Positions 27,438 to 35,498 of a stretch of 64,000 nucleotides of DNA are shown in pieces. The stretch covers positions 62,001 to 126,000 of the forward strand of contig NZ_JABBGJ010000013.1 in NCBI RefSeq assembly GCF_012927345.1, given 5' to 3'. This stretch comes from Paraburkholderia polaris (GTDB taxonomy: Bacteria; Pseudomonadota; Gammaproteobacteria; Burkholderiales; Burkholderiaceae). A model generated the notes under the pieces. That model ran no database searches. It saw nothing but the letters and a program-made list of their open reading frames with translations, and was not told the origin of the DNA. The stretch's first letter is position 1. Every line of letters starts with the position of its first letter. Made by a program: the position numbers and the translations under genes.

Positions 27438-28535
27438 TCACGCGTCGAGCAACATGCTGTTCGACGGACACCAGCTGAGCCATACGCGTGCCTCGCGGCC
27501 GAGCGCCTGTACTGGATGCCCGAGCGGCACATCGATCAGCGTGTGGGCCGGCGCGGCGTCGCTGCCGGTGCGCACCGCAAGCGCGGTGCGTGAACCCTGG
27601 AAGGTCCGCTCGACGATCGTACCGGCGACCACGTTGTGGCCGGACTCGCGCGGCGGCTCGACATGCAGCGTCATATGCTCGGGCCGCACGGCAAGGACCT
27701 TCGCGCCTAGCGCTGCACCCGCACAGGACAGCGCGCGCAACACGATGTCACCATGCCGGCCCACCGTATGCGCGCCGTCCTCGCGCTGCGCATCGAAGCC
27801 GAATACGTTCATCTTGCCGAGGAACTCGCCGACGAAGCGGCTCGCGGGTCGCATGTAGATCTGCTCCGGCGTGTCGATCTGCATAAGCTGCCCCTTGTTG
27901 AAGATCGCGATGCGGGTCGACAGCGCGAGCGCTTCTTCCTGATCGTGCGTGACGAAGACGAAGGTCGTGCCCACCTGTTGATGAATACGCCTGAGTTCTG
28001 CCTGCAGCTGCTCGCGCATATTTTTATCGAGGGCAGAAAGCGGCTCGTCGAGCAGCAGCAGGTCGGGTTCGAACACCAGCGCGCGGGCAATTGCCACACG
28101 CTGCTGCTGGCCGCCCGACAGTTCGTGCGGCCGTTTGTGCGCATGCGCGGTGAGACCCACCGTCTCCAGCATGCGCATCACACGTTGACGGCGCGCCGCC
28201 GCATCGACCTTGCGGATGCGCAGCCCAAAGGCGACGTTGTCGAACACCGACATGTGCGGAAACAGCGCGTAGCCCTGGAACACCATGCCGAAGTTGCGCT
28301 TCTCGGGGGGGCGGCGCGTGATGTCGACGCCCTCTTTGAAGAGCCGCCCCGTGCTCGGCTCGGTGAAGCCCGCGAGGATCATCAGCAGCGTCGTCTTGCC
28401 GGAACCGGAGGGCCCGAGCAAGGTCAGGAATTCGCCTTTGCGTACATCGATCGATACGTTGTCGAGCGCGACAAATGAGCCATAGCGCCTCGTAATGCCG
28501 TCAGCGCACAACTGGTTCTGGGTAAGCGTGTCCAC
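27438..28535 (-). CDS. ABC transporter ATP-binding protein, PotA type
   Basis: 365 residues. Walker A 'GPSGSGKTT' near 42-50, signature '[16 protein letters not shown]' near 138-153, Walker B 'LLLLDEP' near 159-165 and H-loop 'VFVTHDQEEALALS'. A C-terminal TOBE domain starts near residue 270 ('VLAVRPEHMTLHVEP'). First gene of the minus-strand module, after a 267-bp intergenic region, so it is probably the first cistron of the long catabolic transcript. Confidence 0.94.
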   Translation of the reverse strand: MDTLTQNQLCADGITRRYGSFVALDNVSIDVRKGEFLTLLGPSGSGKTTLLMILAGFTEPSTGRLFKEGVDITRRPPEKRNFGMVFQGYALFPHMSVFDNVAFGLRIRKVDAAARRQRVMRMLETVGLTAHAHKRPHELSGGQQQRVAIARALVFEPDLLLLDEPLSALDKNMREQLQAELRRIHQQVGTTFVFVTHDQEEALALSTRIAIFNKGQLMQIDTPEQIYMRPASRFVGEFLGKMNVFGFDAQREDGAHTVGRHGDIVLRALSCAGAALGAKVLAVRPEHMTLHVEPPRESGHNVVAGTIVERTFQGSRTALAVRTGSDAAPAHTLIDVPLGHPVQALGREARVWLSWCPSNSMLLDA

Positions 28536-28802
28536 GTGCTGTCTCTATGGTTGATCCGTCGTCGTGCCCGAGGTACCCCAGGCGCCAATGCGAGACGAAT
28601 TTACATGGCAAACAGGTGAATAACAATCGCGGAAATTAAACGTGAAACGTCAGAATTTTTCACCAATTGGCAACGACAAGCACCGTCCGCAAGGGCCTAA
28701 AAATCTGACGAAGGCGCTACTTATAGGTGTTTTCTCGTATGGATCGGGTTGGTCGGGATGGGCTACGTCGGGCTGCCCATCCGGCGATCTGGCGGCTTTT
28801 TC
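28536..28802. promoter_or_regulatory. Intergenic region upstream of the guanidino-compound operon
   Basis: 267 bp between the end of the LysR gene and the PotA-type gene. On the minus strand TTGCCA and AT-rich sequence around 28620-28680 could hold a promoter, and ATT-N-rich dyads fit a LysR site, but I cannot fix a -10. The stretch near 28752-28782 reads 'VGMGYVGLP' on the plus strand, which looks like a nucleotide-sugar dehydrogenase start; probably a remnant or chance. Confidence 0.35.
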
Positions 28803-29723
28803 TCAACTCACGCCGCGCCCCAGACGAGCGCCCCACGAGCGTACCGACTCGCGAAGCTCGTCGAGCAGCCAGTTGCTGAAGGCGCACACTTCGGGCCGTT
28901 GCGAGCGCTCCGGCCGTGCCAGCAGGTAATAGCCGCGCGGCGATTCGATCGTCACGTCGAACGGTCGCACGAGCAGCCCGCGCGCCAGCGCGTCGCCGCT
29001 CAGAAACGTGTCGCCGATCGCGATCCCCTGGCCCGAGATCGCGGCCTCCTGCGCGAACGGCGCCTCAGAAAACACCATGCCGCGCCTGCCGTCGATCTCA
29101 TGCGCGCCAGCCGCGGCAAGCCACTGGCTCCAGTCCGCATGACTGCCCATATGTAGCAACAGGACGTCAGCGAGGTCGTCGGTCGTCAGCGGCCGGCCGC
29201 GCGCATTGACGAGCGTCGGGCTGCACACAGGGAAATAGCTGAGCGACGTGATGGGCTCGATCGTAAAGTCGGTCCAGTCGCCGCTGCCGTACGCGATGAA
29301 CAGATCGGCTTCGCGTGCATTCACTTCGTCGGCTGCACGCGGCGCGGTAATGCTGAGTTCAACATGCGGATACGCGCGATGGAACGCGCCCAGGTGATGA
29401 CACAGCCAGTAGACCGCAAAGCCCGGCGTGCAGCTTACGCGCAGACGCCCGGCGACTTCGCCACCGGCGCTGCGGTGCGCGGCTTCCTCGAGGATGCCAA
29501 GCGCGCGCCGCGCCTCGTGGATATAGCGTTCGCCGCGCCAGGTCAGCGCGACGCCTCGCCCAGCCCGCTCGAGTACCGCAAAGCCCAGGCTCTGCTCCAG
29601 TGCATTGATCTGGTGGCTGATCGCACTGCGCGTCAAAAACAGTTCAGTGGCTGCGCGCGACACGGAACCATGCCTCGCGATTGCGTCAAGCGCTCTCAAC
29701 GCGGTAATTGAAGGCAAATGCAT
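28803..29723 (-). CDS. LysR-family (GcvA-like) transcriptional regulator
   Basis: 306 residues from the ATG at 29723 (MHLPSITALRALDAIARHGS), the normal start for this family; the open frame continues 195 nt further without family similarity. The winged helix is 'GSVSRAATELFLTRSAISHQINALEQSLGFAVLER' at about 19-53. The effector domain starts near residue 90 ('GRLRVSCTPGFAVYWLCHHL'), as in GcvA and AmpR. The gene lies upstream of the guanidino-compound operon on the same strand and is its most likely regulator. It could instead act on the divergent amino-acid importer at 30035, since both share the 311-bp gap. Confidence 0.88.
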   Translation of the reverse strand: MHLPSITALRALDAIARHGSVSRAATELFLTRSAISHQINALEQSLGFAVLERAGRGVALTWRGERYIHEARRALGILEEAAHRSAGGEVAGRLRVSCTPGFAVYWLCHHLGAFHRAYPHVELSITAPRAADEVNAREADLFIAYGSGDWTDFTIEPITSLSYFPVCSPTLVNARGRPLTTDDLADVLLLHMGSHADWSQWLAAAGAHEIDGRRGMVFSEAPFAQEAAISGQGIAIGDTFLSGDALARGLLVRPFDVTIESPRGYYLLARPERSQRPEVCAFSNWLLDELRESVRSWGARLGRGVS

Positions 29724-29910
29724 AAGTTTGCTAAACGGATGACGTTGGAGGAAGCGGAAGTTTCGACTGCGAAGGCTCGCTCGAAGTAATTGATCGCCGA
29801 GCATACCGCGTGACACCGCCGACTCAATAGTTCTTCGCACGGCACCCAGACGCGCAAACCTGTGGGTGCGATAGCCCACGGTCAATCCGATATCGCCGCC
29901 AAAAAAAGAC

Positions 29911-29938
29911 TTGGACATTTTTTTTGTTGCAGTATAGT
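29911..29938 (+). promoter_or_regulatory. Promoter of the amino-acid ABC/PhyH operon
   Basis: -35 TTGGAC (29911-29916), 16-bp spacer with a T-tract, -10 TATAGT (29933-29938). It sits directly before the palindrome at 29940, giving a classic repressor arrangement. Confidence 0.65.
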
Positions 29939-29939
29939 C

Positions 29940-29951
29940 CGGTCTAGACCG
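29940..29951. promoter_or_regulatory. HutC/DasR-type GntR operator palindrome
   Basis: Perfect 12-bp palindrome CGGTCTAGACCG immediately after the -10 box. Operators of the HutC subfamily of GntR regulators (DasR, NagR) share the core GGTCTAGACC. The only HutC-type regulator of this module is encoded at 34503, at the end of the same operon, so autoregulated repression is likely. The protein-site pairing is inference. Confidence 0.7.
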
Positions 29952-30034
29952 CTGTGCGGATCGACTTCACCGAGGTATCGCAGACGCGCACAACGTTTCC
30001 ACCAGCCGTTCCCCTTCTGCCCGGAGTGTTCGCC

Positions 30035-30886
30035 ATGAATCGTCTGATCGCGTTATGTGTCGTCGCCGTTCTGTCCAGCTCTGCATTTCCAGTCGCCGCG
30101 GGCTGTCTGGACGACGTGAAGGCGAGTGGTGTACTGACGGCTGGCAATGGCCTGATGGGTACCCGTCCTTTCGTCTGGCAAAACGAAGACGGCAGCTACG
30201 GCGGATTCGAGGCCGCTATGCTGAAGGAAGTGGGTAAGCGCATCGGCGTGCCGAAGACAGACTTCGTCGTCACCGAATGGAGTACGTTGATTCCCGGTCT
30301 GAAATCGAAGCGCTGGGACATCATCTTCTCGTCGATGTCGGCCACGCAGGAGCGCATCCAGAACGCCAACGTACGTTTCTCGCGGCCCTACTTCCTGCTG
30401 TACGACGAAATAATTGTCAAAACCGATTCGCCAATCCAGTCGTTCGCCGATCTGAAGAACCGGAAAGTTGCCACAACGCTCGGCACCAACGATTCGGTGA
30501 ACGCGCACCGGCTCGCGGCCGAAGGCCAGATCGGTGAAGTCATGGACTTCAATTCATTCGGCGAGCCGTTCATGGCGCTGCAGAACGGCCAGGTCGACGC
30601 GGTACTGCTCGATCAGGGCACCTTGCTCGGCCAACGCGAGAAGATGACCAATCTGCGCGTTGTCGGTCAGCCAATCTACTATCATCCGAAGCCCGAATGG
30701 GCCGACGCCGAGAACAAGGCGAGCTATAGATTCGGCACGAGTGCCGTAGCGGTTCGCGCAGAATGCGGCGACCTTCTCACAGCGATCAATGGCGCGCTGC
30801 AATCGATGGATCAGGACGGCACGCGGCAGAAGATCCTGACGAAGTACGGTGCATGGTCGCCGGAACAAGCGGTGCTGACGAAGTAA
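30035..30886 (+). CDS. Polar amino-acid ABC transporter substrate-binding protein (family 3)
   Basis: 283 residues. Signal peptide 'MNRLIALCVVAVLSSSAFPVAAG' is followed by 'CLDDVKASGVLTAGN'. The family 3 (HisJ/FliY-like) ligand-binding pattern is clear: 'EDGSYGGFEAAMLKEVGKRIG', 'IIFSSMSATQERIQNANVRFSRPYFLLYDEI', 'LKNRKVATTLGTNDSVNAHRL'. It ends 'GTRQKILTKYGAWSPEQ'. Periplasmic receptor for an amino-acid-like substrate. Promoter and palindrome lie about 95 bp upstream. Confidence 0.93.
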   Translation: MNRLIALCVVAVLSSSAFPVAAGCLDDVKASGVLTAGNGLMGTRPFVWQNEDGSYGGFEAAMLKEVGKRIGVPKTDFVVTEWSTLIPGLKSKRWDIIFSSMSATQERIQNANVRFSRPYFLLYDEIIVKTDSPIQSFADLKNRKVATTLGTNDSVNAHRLAAEGQIGEVMDFNSFGEPFMALQNGQVDAVLLDQGTLLGQREKMTNLRVVGQPIYYHPKPEWADAENKASYRFGTSAVAVRAECGDLLTAINGALQSMDQDGTRQKILTKYGAWSPEQAVLTK

Positions 30887-30897
30887 TCGCACCGATC

Positions 30898-31635
30898 ATG
30901 AGCGAGTTCTTCTTTACGCTGATTCCGCGCTACTTTCCGTTCTTGCTAAAGGGCGCGTGGGTGACGATCGAACTGTCGGTCATCAGCATGACGTGTGCGA
31001 TTGCGCTTGGCCTCGCGGTCGCAATTGGCCGGCTGTCGTCACGGCGCTGGCTCGACTGGCTGCTGCGCGCCTATGTCGAGATCTGGCGCGACGTACCGTT
31101 GGTGGTCCAGTTGCTCGTGATCTACTTCACGTTGCCGCAGGTCGGTTTGACCTTGTCGGGATTCTGGGCGGGCGTGCTCGGCCTCGCGTTGAACCTCGGC
31201 GCGTATCTTTCCGAGGTATTCCGCGCGGCGATCCAGGCGGTGGACAACGGTCAGCGTGAAGCGGGACTGACCATCGGCATGTCGCACACGATGATCTACC
31301 GGCGGGTGATTCTTCCTCAAGCGCTGAAGGTCGCGCTTCCCACGATCGGCGGCTATTTCATTTCGTTGCTGAAGGATTCGTCGCTGGTGTCGTTCATTGC
31401 GGTCAATGAATTGCTACGGCACGGCACGATTGTGATCGCCGATACCTTCATGAGCATGCAGGTCTATCTGATGGTGGCGATCATCTACTTCGCGATGAGC
31501 TTTGTGGCTGCACGTGGCGTGCGATGGATCGAGCAGCAGTTCACGCCGGTACACCGCGGCGGAAAACGGGTGTCAACACAGATTCCCGCAGGCAAGGCCG
31601 GCGCGGCTAGCACGGAGCCCAATCTTGAAACCTGA
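30898..31635 (+). CDS. Polar amino-acid ABC transporter permease (HisM/GlnP type)
   Basis: 245 residues from the ATG at 30898, 11 bp after the binding-protein stop. It opens with 'YFPFLLKGAWVTIELSVISMTCAIALGLAVAIGRL' split over the first spans and has the family loop 'QREAGLTIGMSHTMIYRRVILPQALKVALP'. Only one permease gene is present, so the channel is probably a homodimer, as in several amino-acid importers. Confidence 0.93.
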   Translation: MSEFFFTLIPRYFPFLLKGAWVTIELSVISMTCAIALGLAVAIGRLSSRRWLDWLLRAYVEIWRDVPLVVQLLVIYFTLPQVGLTLSGFWAGVLGLALNLGAYLSEVFRAAIQAVDNGQREAGLTIGMSHTMIYRRVILPQALKVALPTIGGYFISLLKDSSLVSFIAVNELLRHGTIVIADTFMSMQVYLMVAIIYFAMSFVAARGVRWIEQQFTPVHRGGKRVSTQIPAGKAGAASTEPNLET

Positions 31636-32419
31636 TCGAAACGGCGGAGCGAATCCCCCAGCGTCCATTCTCGAGGTACGCGCGCTCGAAAAATCATTCG
31701 GCGCGGTAAAGGTGCTCAAAGGCATCGACCTGCGTATCCGGCCCGGCGAGGTCAGTTTCTTCATCGGTCCGAGTGGTGGGGGCAAGTCCACCTTGCTCCG
31801 TTGCATCAATTTTCTGGACATGCCGACCGGCGGTGAAATTCATTTCGACGGCGAACGGCTTTGTCATCAGGAAGGCGCCACGTTTCGCACGAAGCCGGAA
31901 GCGCAGCTACGCATCGCACGGCGCAAGATGCCAATGGTGTTTCAGCAATTCAATCTTTTCGCTCATCGCACCGTGCTCGAAAACGTGATCGAAGGGCCGA
32001 TCCACGTGCAGCGCCGGCAACGCGACGAAGTCATTAGCGAGGCCTCGGCGATCCTGCAGCAGGTCGGCCTGGGCAATCGGCTTGGCTATTACCCCGACCA
32101 GTTGTCGGGCGGCCAGCGCCAGCGCGTTGCGATTGCGCGGGCACTGGCGATGAAACCCAAAGTCGTCCTGTTCGACGAGCCGACCTCGGCACTCGATCCG
32201 GAGCTGGTCGCGGGCGTGCTCGACACGATTCGCACCCTTGCCGATGCAGGTTTGACGCTTGCCATCGTGACGCATGAGATGGCGTTCGCGCGGAAGCTGG
32301 CCGACACGATTCATTTTGTCGCGGACGGCGTCATTCTGGAGTCGGGCACCCCTGACTCGATTCTCGGTGCGACAGGAAATAGCCGCATCGCCGATTTCAT
32401 TCGAGCCGTCGAGCGATGA
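31625..32419 (+). CDS. Polar amino-acid ABC transporter ATP-binding protein (GlnQ/HisP type)
   Basis: 264 residues from a TTG at 31625 that overlaps the permease gene by 11 bp; GGAG lies 7 nt upstream and the family-like sequence starts here. Walker A 'GPSGGGKST', signature 'LSGGQRQRVAIARALAM', Walker B '[15 protein letters not shown]' and H-loop '[14 protein letters not shown]'. Short C-terminus without TOBE domain, as usual for the HisP/GlnQ group. Energises the importer of module 3. Confidence 0.93.
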   Translation: MKPDRNGGANPPASILEVRALEKSFGAVKVLKGIDLRIRPGEVSFFIGPSGGGKSTLLRCINFLDMPTGGEIHFDGERLCHQEGATFRTKPEAQLRIARRKMPMVFQQFNLFAHRTVLENVIEGPIHVQRRQRDEVISEASAILQQVGLGNRLGYYPDQLSGGQRQRVAIARALAMKPKVVLFDEPTSALDPELVAGVLDTIRTLADAGLTLAIVTHEMAFARKLADTIHFVADGVILESGTPDSILGATGNSRIADFIRAVER

Positions 32420-32462
32420 GCTGAGCCGCGTGACATGTCAACCCCACACAAAGGAAACGGAG

Positions 32463-33317
32463 ATGTCTGAAACCATTCAACAGCGCGTCGCGCGCGCGGT
32501 GACCGACGATCTGGTGCGGGCGTTTCGCGTCGATGGCGCGGTGCGTATTCGCAATATTTTCTCCACGGATGAACTGGCGATGTTGCGCGAGGCTATCGAC
32601 CGCAACATCGCCCAGCCGAGTCCGCGTGCAAAAGTGGCGAGCCGGCCGGACGATCCAGGCTGGTTTTTCGAGGACTTCTGTAACTGGCAGGATAACGACG
32701 GTTACCGTCGATTCGTCATGGAATCGCCTGCGCCGAGCGTAGCGGGTGCGTTGATGGGCGGCGAAGCGGTCCGCTTCTATCACGATCATCTACTGGTGAA
32801 AGAGCCAAACACGCGCCAACGCACGCCATGGCACCAGGACCAGCCGTACTACAACATCACCGGCGACCAGAACGTCAGCATGTGGATTCCCGTCGATCCG
32901 GTCACGCGAGCGTCGACACTCGAATTTGTCGCGGGTTCGCATCGCGGGCCGTGGCTCATGCCTCGCACGTTCATTGCCAACGAGGCGAAGTGGTTTCCCG
33001 AAGGCAGTCTGACTGATTTGCCCGATATCGAAAGCAATCGTGACGCGTATCCGATCATCGGCTGGGAACTCGAACCAGGCGATATGGTGTGCTTTCATAT
33101 GCTGACGTTGCATGCGTCGGGGGGCGTTGGCGGCAACCGTCGGCGCCGCGCGTTTTCGCTGCGGTTTATCGGCGACGATATCCGTCACAAGCCACGCCCG
33201 TGGCGCACATCGCCTGAGTTTCCAGGCCTGCGCGAGACGCTCGCCGAGGGCGCGCCGATGGCGCACCCGCTATTTCCGATAGTGTGGCGCGCGGATCAAG
33301 GACAGGTGGGCGCATGA
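32463..33317 (+). CDS. Phytanoyl-CoA dioxygenase (PhyH) family Fe(II)/2-oxoglutarate enzyme
   Basis: 284 residues; strong ribosome site (AAAGGAAACGGAG) before the ATG at 32463. The iron-binding triad of the family is present: H124-x-D126 in 'TPWHQDQPYYN' and the distal H217 in 'MLTLHASGG', followed by the 2-oxoglutarate-binding arginine region 'RRRRAFSLRF' (226-235). PhyH enzymes hydroxylate small molecules such as ectoine, phosphonates or acyl-CoAs. Its operon partners are an amino-acid importer and a HisC-like aminotransferase, so hydroxylation of an imported amino acid or imidazole compound is the simplest reading. Substrate not determined. Confidence 0.9.
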   Translation: MSETIQQRVARAVTDDLVRAFRVDGAVRIRNIFSTDELAMLREAIDRNIAQPSPRAKVASRPDDPGWFFEDFCNWQDNDGYRRFVMESPAPSVAGALMGGEAVRFYHDHLLVKEPNTRQRTPWHQDQPYYNITGDQNVSMWIPVDPVTRASTLEFVAGSHRGPWLMPRTFIANEAKWFPEGSLTDLPDIESNRDAYPIIGWELEPGDMVCFHMLTLHASGGVGGNRRRRAFSLRFIGDDIRHKPRPWRTSPEFPGLRETLAEGAPMAHPLFPIVWRADQGQVGA

Positions 33318-34453
33318 GCGAAGCGAAAAGCGAGCTGGACGATGCCGTGAAAGACGCACCGGTGCCCGCGCATATCCGTGCGTTGCCGCTCTATGTCCCG
33401 GGCCGCTCCGAGCAATCAGTTGCGCGCGAATATGGTCTGGCGCGCATCATCAAGCTCGCATCGAATGAAAACCCGCTCGGCTGCAGCCCACATGTCGCGC
33501 AAGCCTTGGTTGAGCAGTTCAGCGGCGCGGATACCGCGCTCGCGCGCTATCCGGACAGCGATGCATTCGATCTGCGCAACGCGCTTAGCCGCTATCATGG
33601 TGTACCGGCCAATCATATCGCGGTGACGAACGGCTCCCACGAACTGATCGATCTGTGCGCCGCGTTGAGTTTGCGCGCCGGTACCGCGGGCCTCTATTCA
33701 CAGTACGCATTTCAGGCCTATCCGATCAGCATCAAGGCGCGCGGCGCTAGCGCAATCGAAGTGCCGGCGTCCAATTACCGTCACGATCCTGCCGCGATGC
33801 GCGCGGCGTTGACCGACACGACGCGCCTCGTCTACATCTGCAACCCCAACAATCCAACGGGTACGCTGTTGTCTCCGGCGGAGATCGAAGTCATTCTGGA
33901 TTCAGTGGGTCCGGATACACTCGTGGTGCTCGATGAAGCGTATATCGATTACGTCGATCCCGCGCTGCGACCCGATTCGATTTCACTGGTTGCGCGTTAT
34001 CCGCAACTGGTCGTCGCGCGAACGTTTTCGAAGGCGTACGGGTTGGCCTCGCTGCGAGTCGGTTACGGCATCATGCATCCCGATCTTGTCGACGCCGTTG
34101 CCCGAATCCGCCCGACGTTCAGCGTCAATGCACTCGCGCAGCGCGCGGCCTTGACGGCGCTCGCCGATCGCGCATTCCTGCAACGCACACAGAGCCTGAA
34201 CCGTGCGGGCATTACGCAAATCACGCAAGCGCTGGCGCATCGGGGCATTCCATTCATCCCGACGCATGCGAATTTCATTACGATTGGCTTGAACGACGCA
34301 AAGACGGTGGCACAACGGCTGCTGCGGGCCGGCATCGTGGTCCGGCCGCTCGGCGCATACGAACTGGACGATTTTGTCCGCGTGACCGTCGGTACAGAAG
34401 AAGAAAATGACATGTTTCTGCGCACCTTGCTCGCGTCGCTTGAGCACGACTAA
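33314..34453 (+). CDS. HisC-like PLP-dependent aminotransferase (class I/II)
   Basis: 379 residues; the ATG at 33314 overlaps the PhyH stop as ATGA. Conserved parts are 'IKLASNENPLGCSP' near 46-59, 'VYICNPNNPTGT' near 173-184, 'VVLDEAYIDY' near 204-213 and the PLP lysine K240 in 'ARTFSKAYGLASLRVGYG'. Highly similar in layout to histidinol-phosphate aminotransferase, but placed in a catabolic operon rather than the his operon. It probably transaminates a histidine- or aromatic-like amino acid. Translational coupling to the dioxygenase suggests sequential steps. Confidence 0.92.
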   Translation: MSEAKSELDDAVKDAPVPAHIRALPLYVPGRSEQSVAREYGLARIIKLASNENPLGCSPHVAQALVEQFSGADTALARYPDSDAFDLRNALSRYHGVPANHIAVTNGSHELIDLCAALSLRAGTAGLYSQYAFQAYPISIKARGASAIEVPASNYRHDPAAMRAALTDTTRLVYICNPNNPTGTLLSPAEIEVILDSVGPDTLVVLDEAYIDYVDPALRPDSISLVARYPQLVVARTFSKAYGLASLRVGYGIMHPDLVDAVARIRPTFSVNALAQRAALTALADRAFLQRTQSLNRAGITQITQALAHRGIPFIPTHANFITIGLNDAKTVAQRLLRAGIVVRPLGAYELDDFVRVTVGTEEENDMFLRTLLASLEHD

Positions 34454-34502
34454 AAGCGTAATAGAATCGGTGTCGCTCAATCGGAATCGAAAGGTAGTAC
34501 AT

Positions 34503-35255
34503 ATGGCTCAAAAACCGGGTGCGCCGTTTCAGCAGATCAAGGCCGTTGTGCGCGACAAGGTTCGTGCAGGCGAATGGGGTGTTGGTGAGCGCATCCCGTC
34601 GGAGATCGATCTGGCGACGGCGTTCGGGGTAGCGCGCATGACGGTCAATCGCGCATTACGCGAACTGACTGCCGAGGGCGAACTCGAACGCGTCGCCGGG
34701 GTCGGCACGTTTGTCGCCGAAAGCAAACCGCAGTCGAACCTGCTGATGATCGCCCATATTCGCGATGAGATTCGCTCGCGAGGGCACGACTACGCCTGCA
34801 AGGTCAATACGCTGGCGCGCGAAGCCGCATCGGCCGAGGTCGCTGCGGCGTTCGGGCTGCCCAGGAATACGTCCGTGTTTCATCTGACGTGCGTACACAT
34901 GGAAAACGGACGGCCCATTCAGTTCGAAGACCGATATGTGAACCCCGCTGCTGCACCGGATTTTCTCACGCAGGACTTCACGGCCGAGCCGCCATCGCAG
35001 TATCTCTACAACAATGTGTCGCACTACGAACTTGAAATCGAGCATATCGTGGACGCCTGCCTGCCGACGCCTGAACAGGCAGCGCTGCTCGGAATGCGAA
35101 CCGACGAACCTTGCCTGATGCTGACGCGCCGCACCTGGACCAACGGCACGCCGGTGACATTCGCCCGCTTCGTTCACCCCGGCAACCGGTATCGGCTCGG
35201 CTCGCGCTTCAAACCGAACTCGATGCGCGGCCAGGGGTTGGCCACGAGCCGCTGA
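34503..35255 (+). CDS. GntR-family regulator, HutC subfamily
   Basis: 250 residues from the ATG at 34503. The N-terminal winged helix 'GERIPSEIDLATAFGVARMTVNRALRELTAEGELERVAGVGTFV' spans about 26-69. The C-terminal UTRA domain ('NTSVFHLTCVHMENGRPIQFEDRYVNP') marks the HutC subgroup and binds the inducer. It is the last gene of module 3, 49 bp after the aminotransferase gene, and its best target is the palindrome at 29940-29951. Confidence 0.93.
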   Translation: MAQKPGAPFQQIKAVVRDKVRAGEWGVGERIPSEIDLATAFGVARMTVNRALRELTAEGELERVAGVGTFVAESKPQSNLLMIAHIRDEIRSRGHDYACKVNTLAREAASAEVAAAFGLPRNTSVFHLTCVHMENGRPIQFEDRYVNPAAAPDFLTQDFTAEPPSQYLYNNVSHYELEIEHIVDACLPTPEQAALLGMRTDEPCLMLTRRTWTNGTPVTFARFVHPGNRYRLGSRFKPNSMRGQGLATSR

Positions 35256-35359
35256 AAACTAGCGTGGACGTAAAACGCCGGCCAGTGGCATCAAAACGGC
35301 ACCCCCTCCAACCGCCCCATACGACCCGCGCAAAATCTTTCTTCATCGCATCATCATAA

Positions 35360-35392
35360 GCGACGGCCCGAGCAACGTGACGGTGCCGTCGC
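35360..35392. terminator. Inverted repeat between convergent modules 3 and 4
   Basis: Perfect 7-bp arms (GCGACGG / CCGTCGC) with a 19-nt loop that contains a smaller hairpin (ACGG / CCGT). No U-tract. The rest of the 243-bp convergent gap 35256-35498 shows nothing I can name. Confidence 0.35.
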
Positions 35393-35498
35393 CCGAGCCT
35401 TGCAACGAAATCTCTCCGTGTCCGCTCCATGACTTTGCGCAAATGGTTTGAGCGGGCACAACCGATCGCCGCTGGCTGTGTCTGTTCCTTACGCAAGA

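Noticed and set aside
33314..34453. Biosynthetic hisC
   Set aside because: No other his genes nearby; it is translationally coupled to a dioxygenase in an importer operon with its own repressor.
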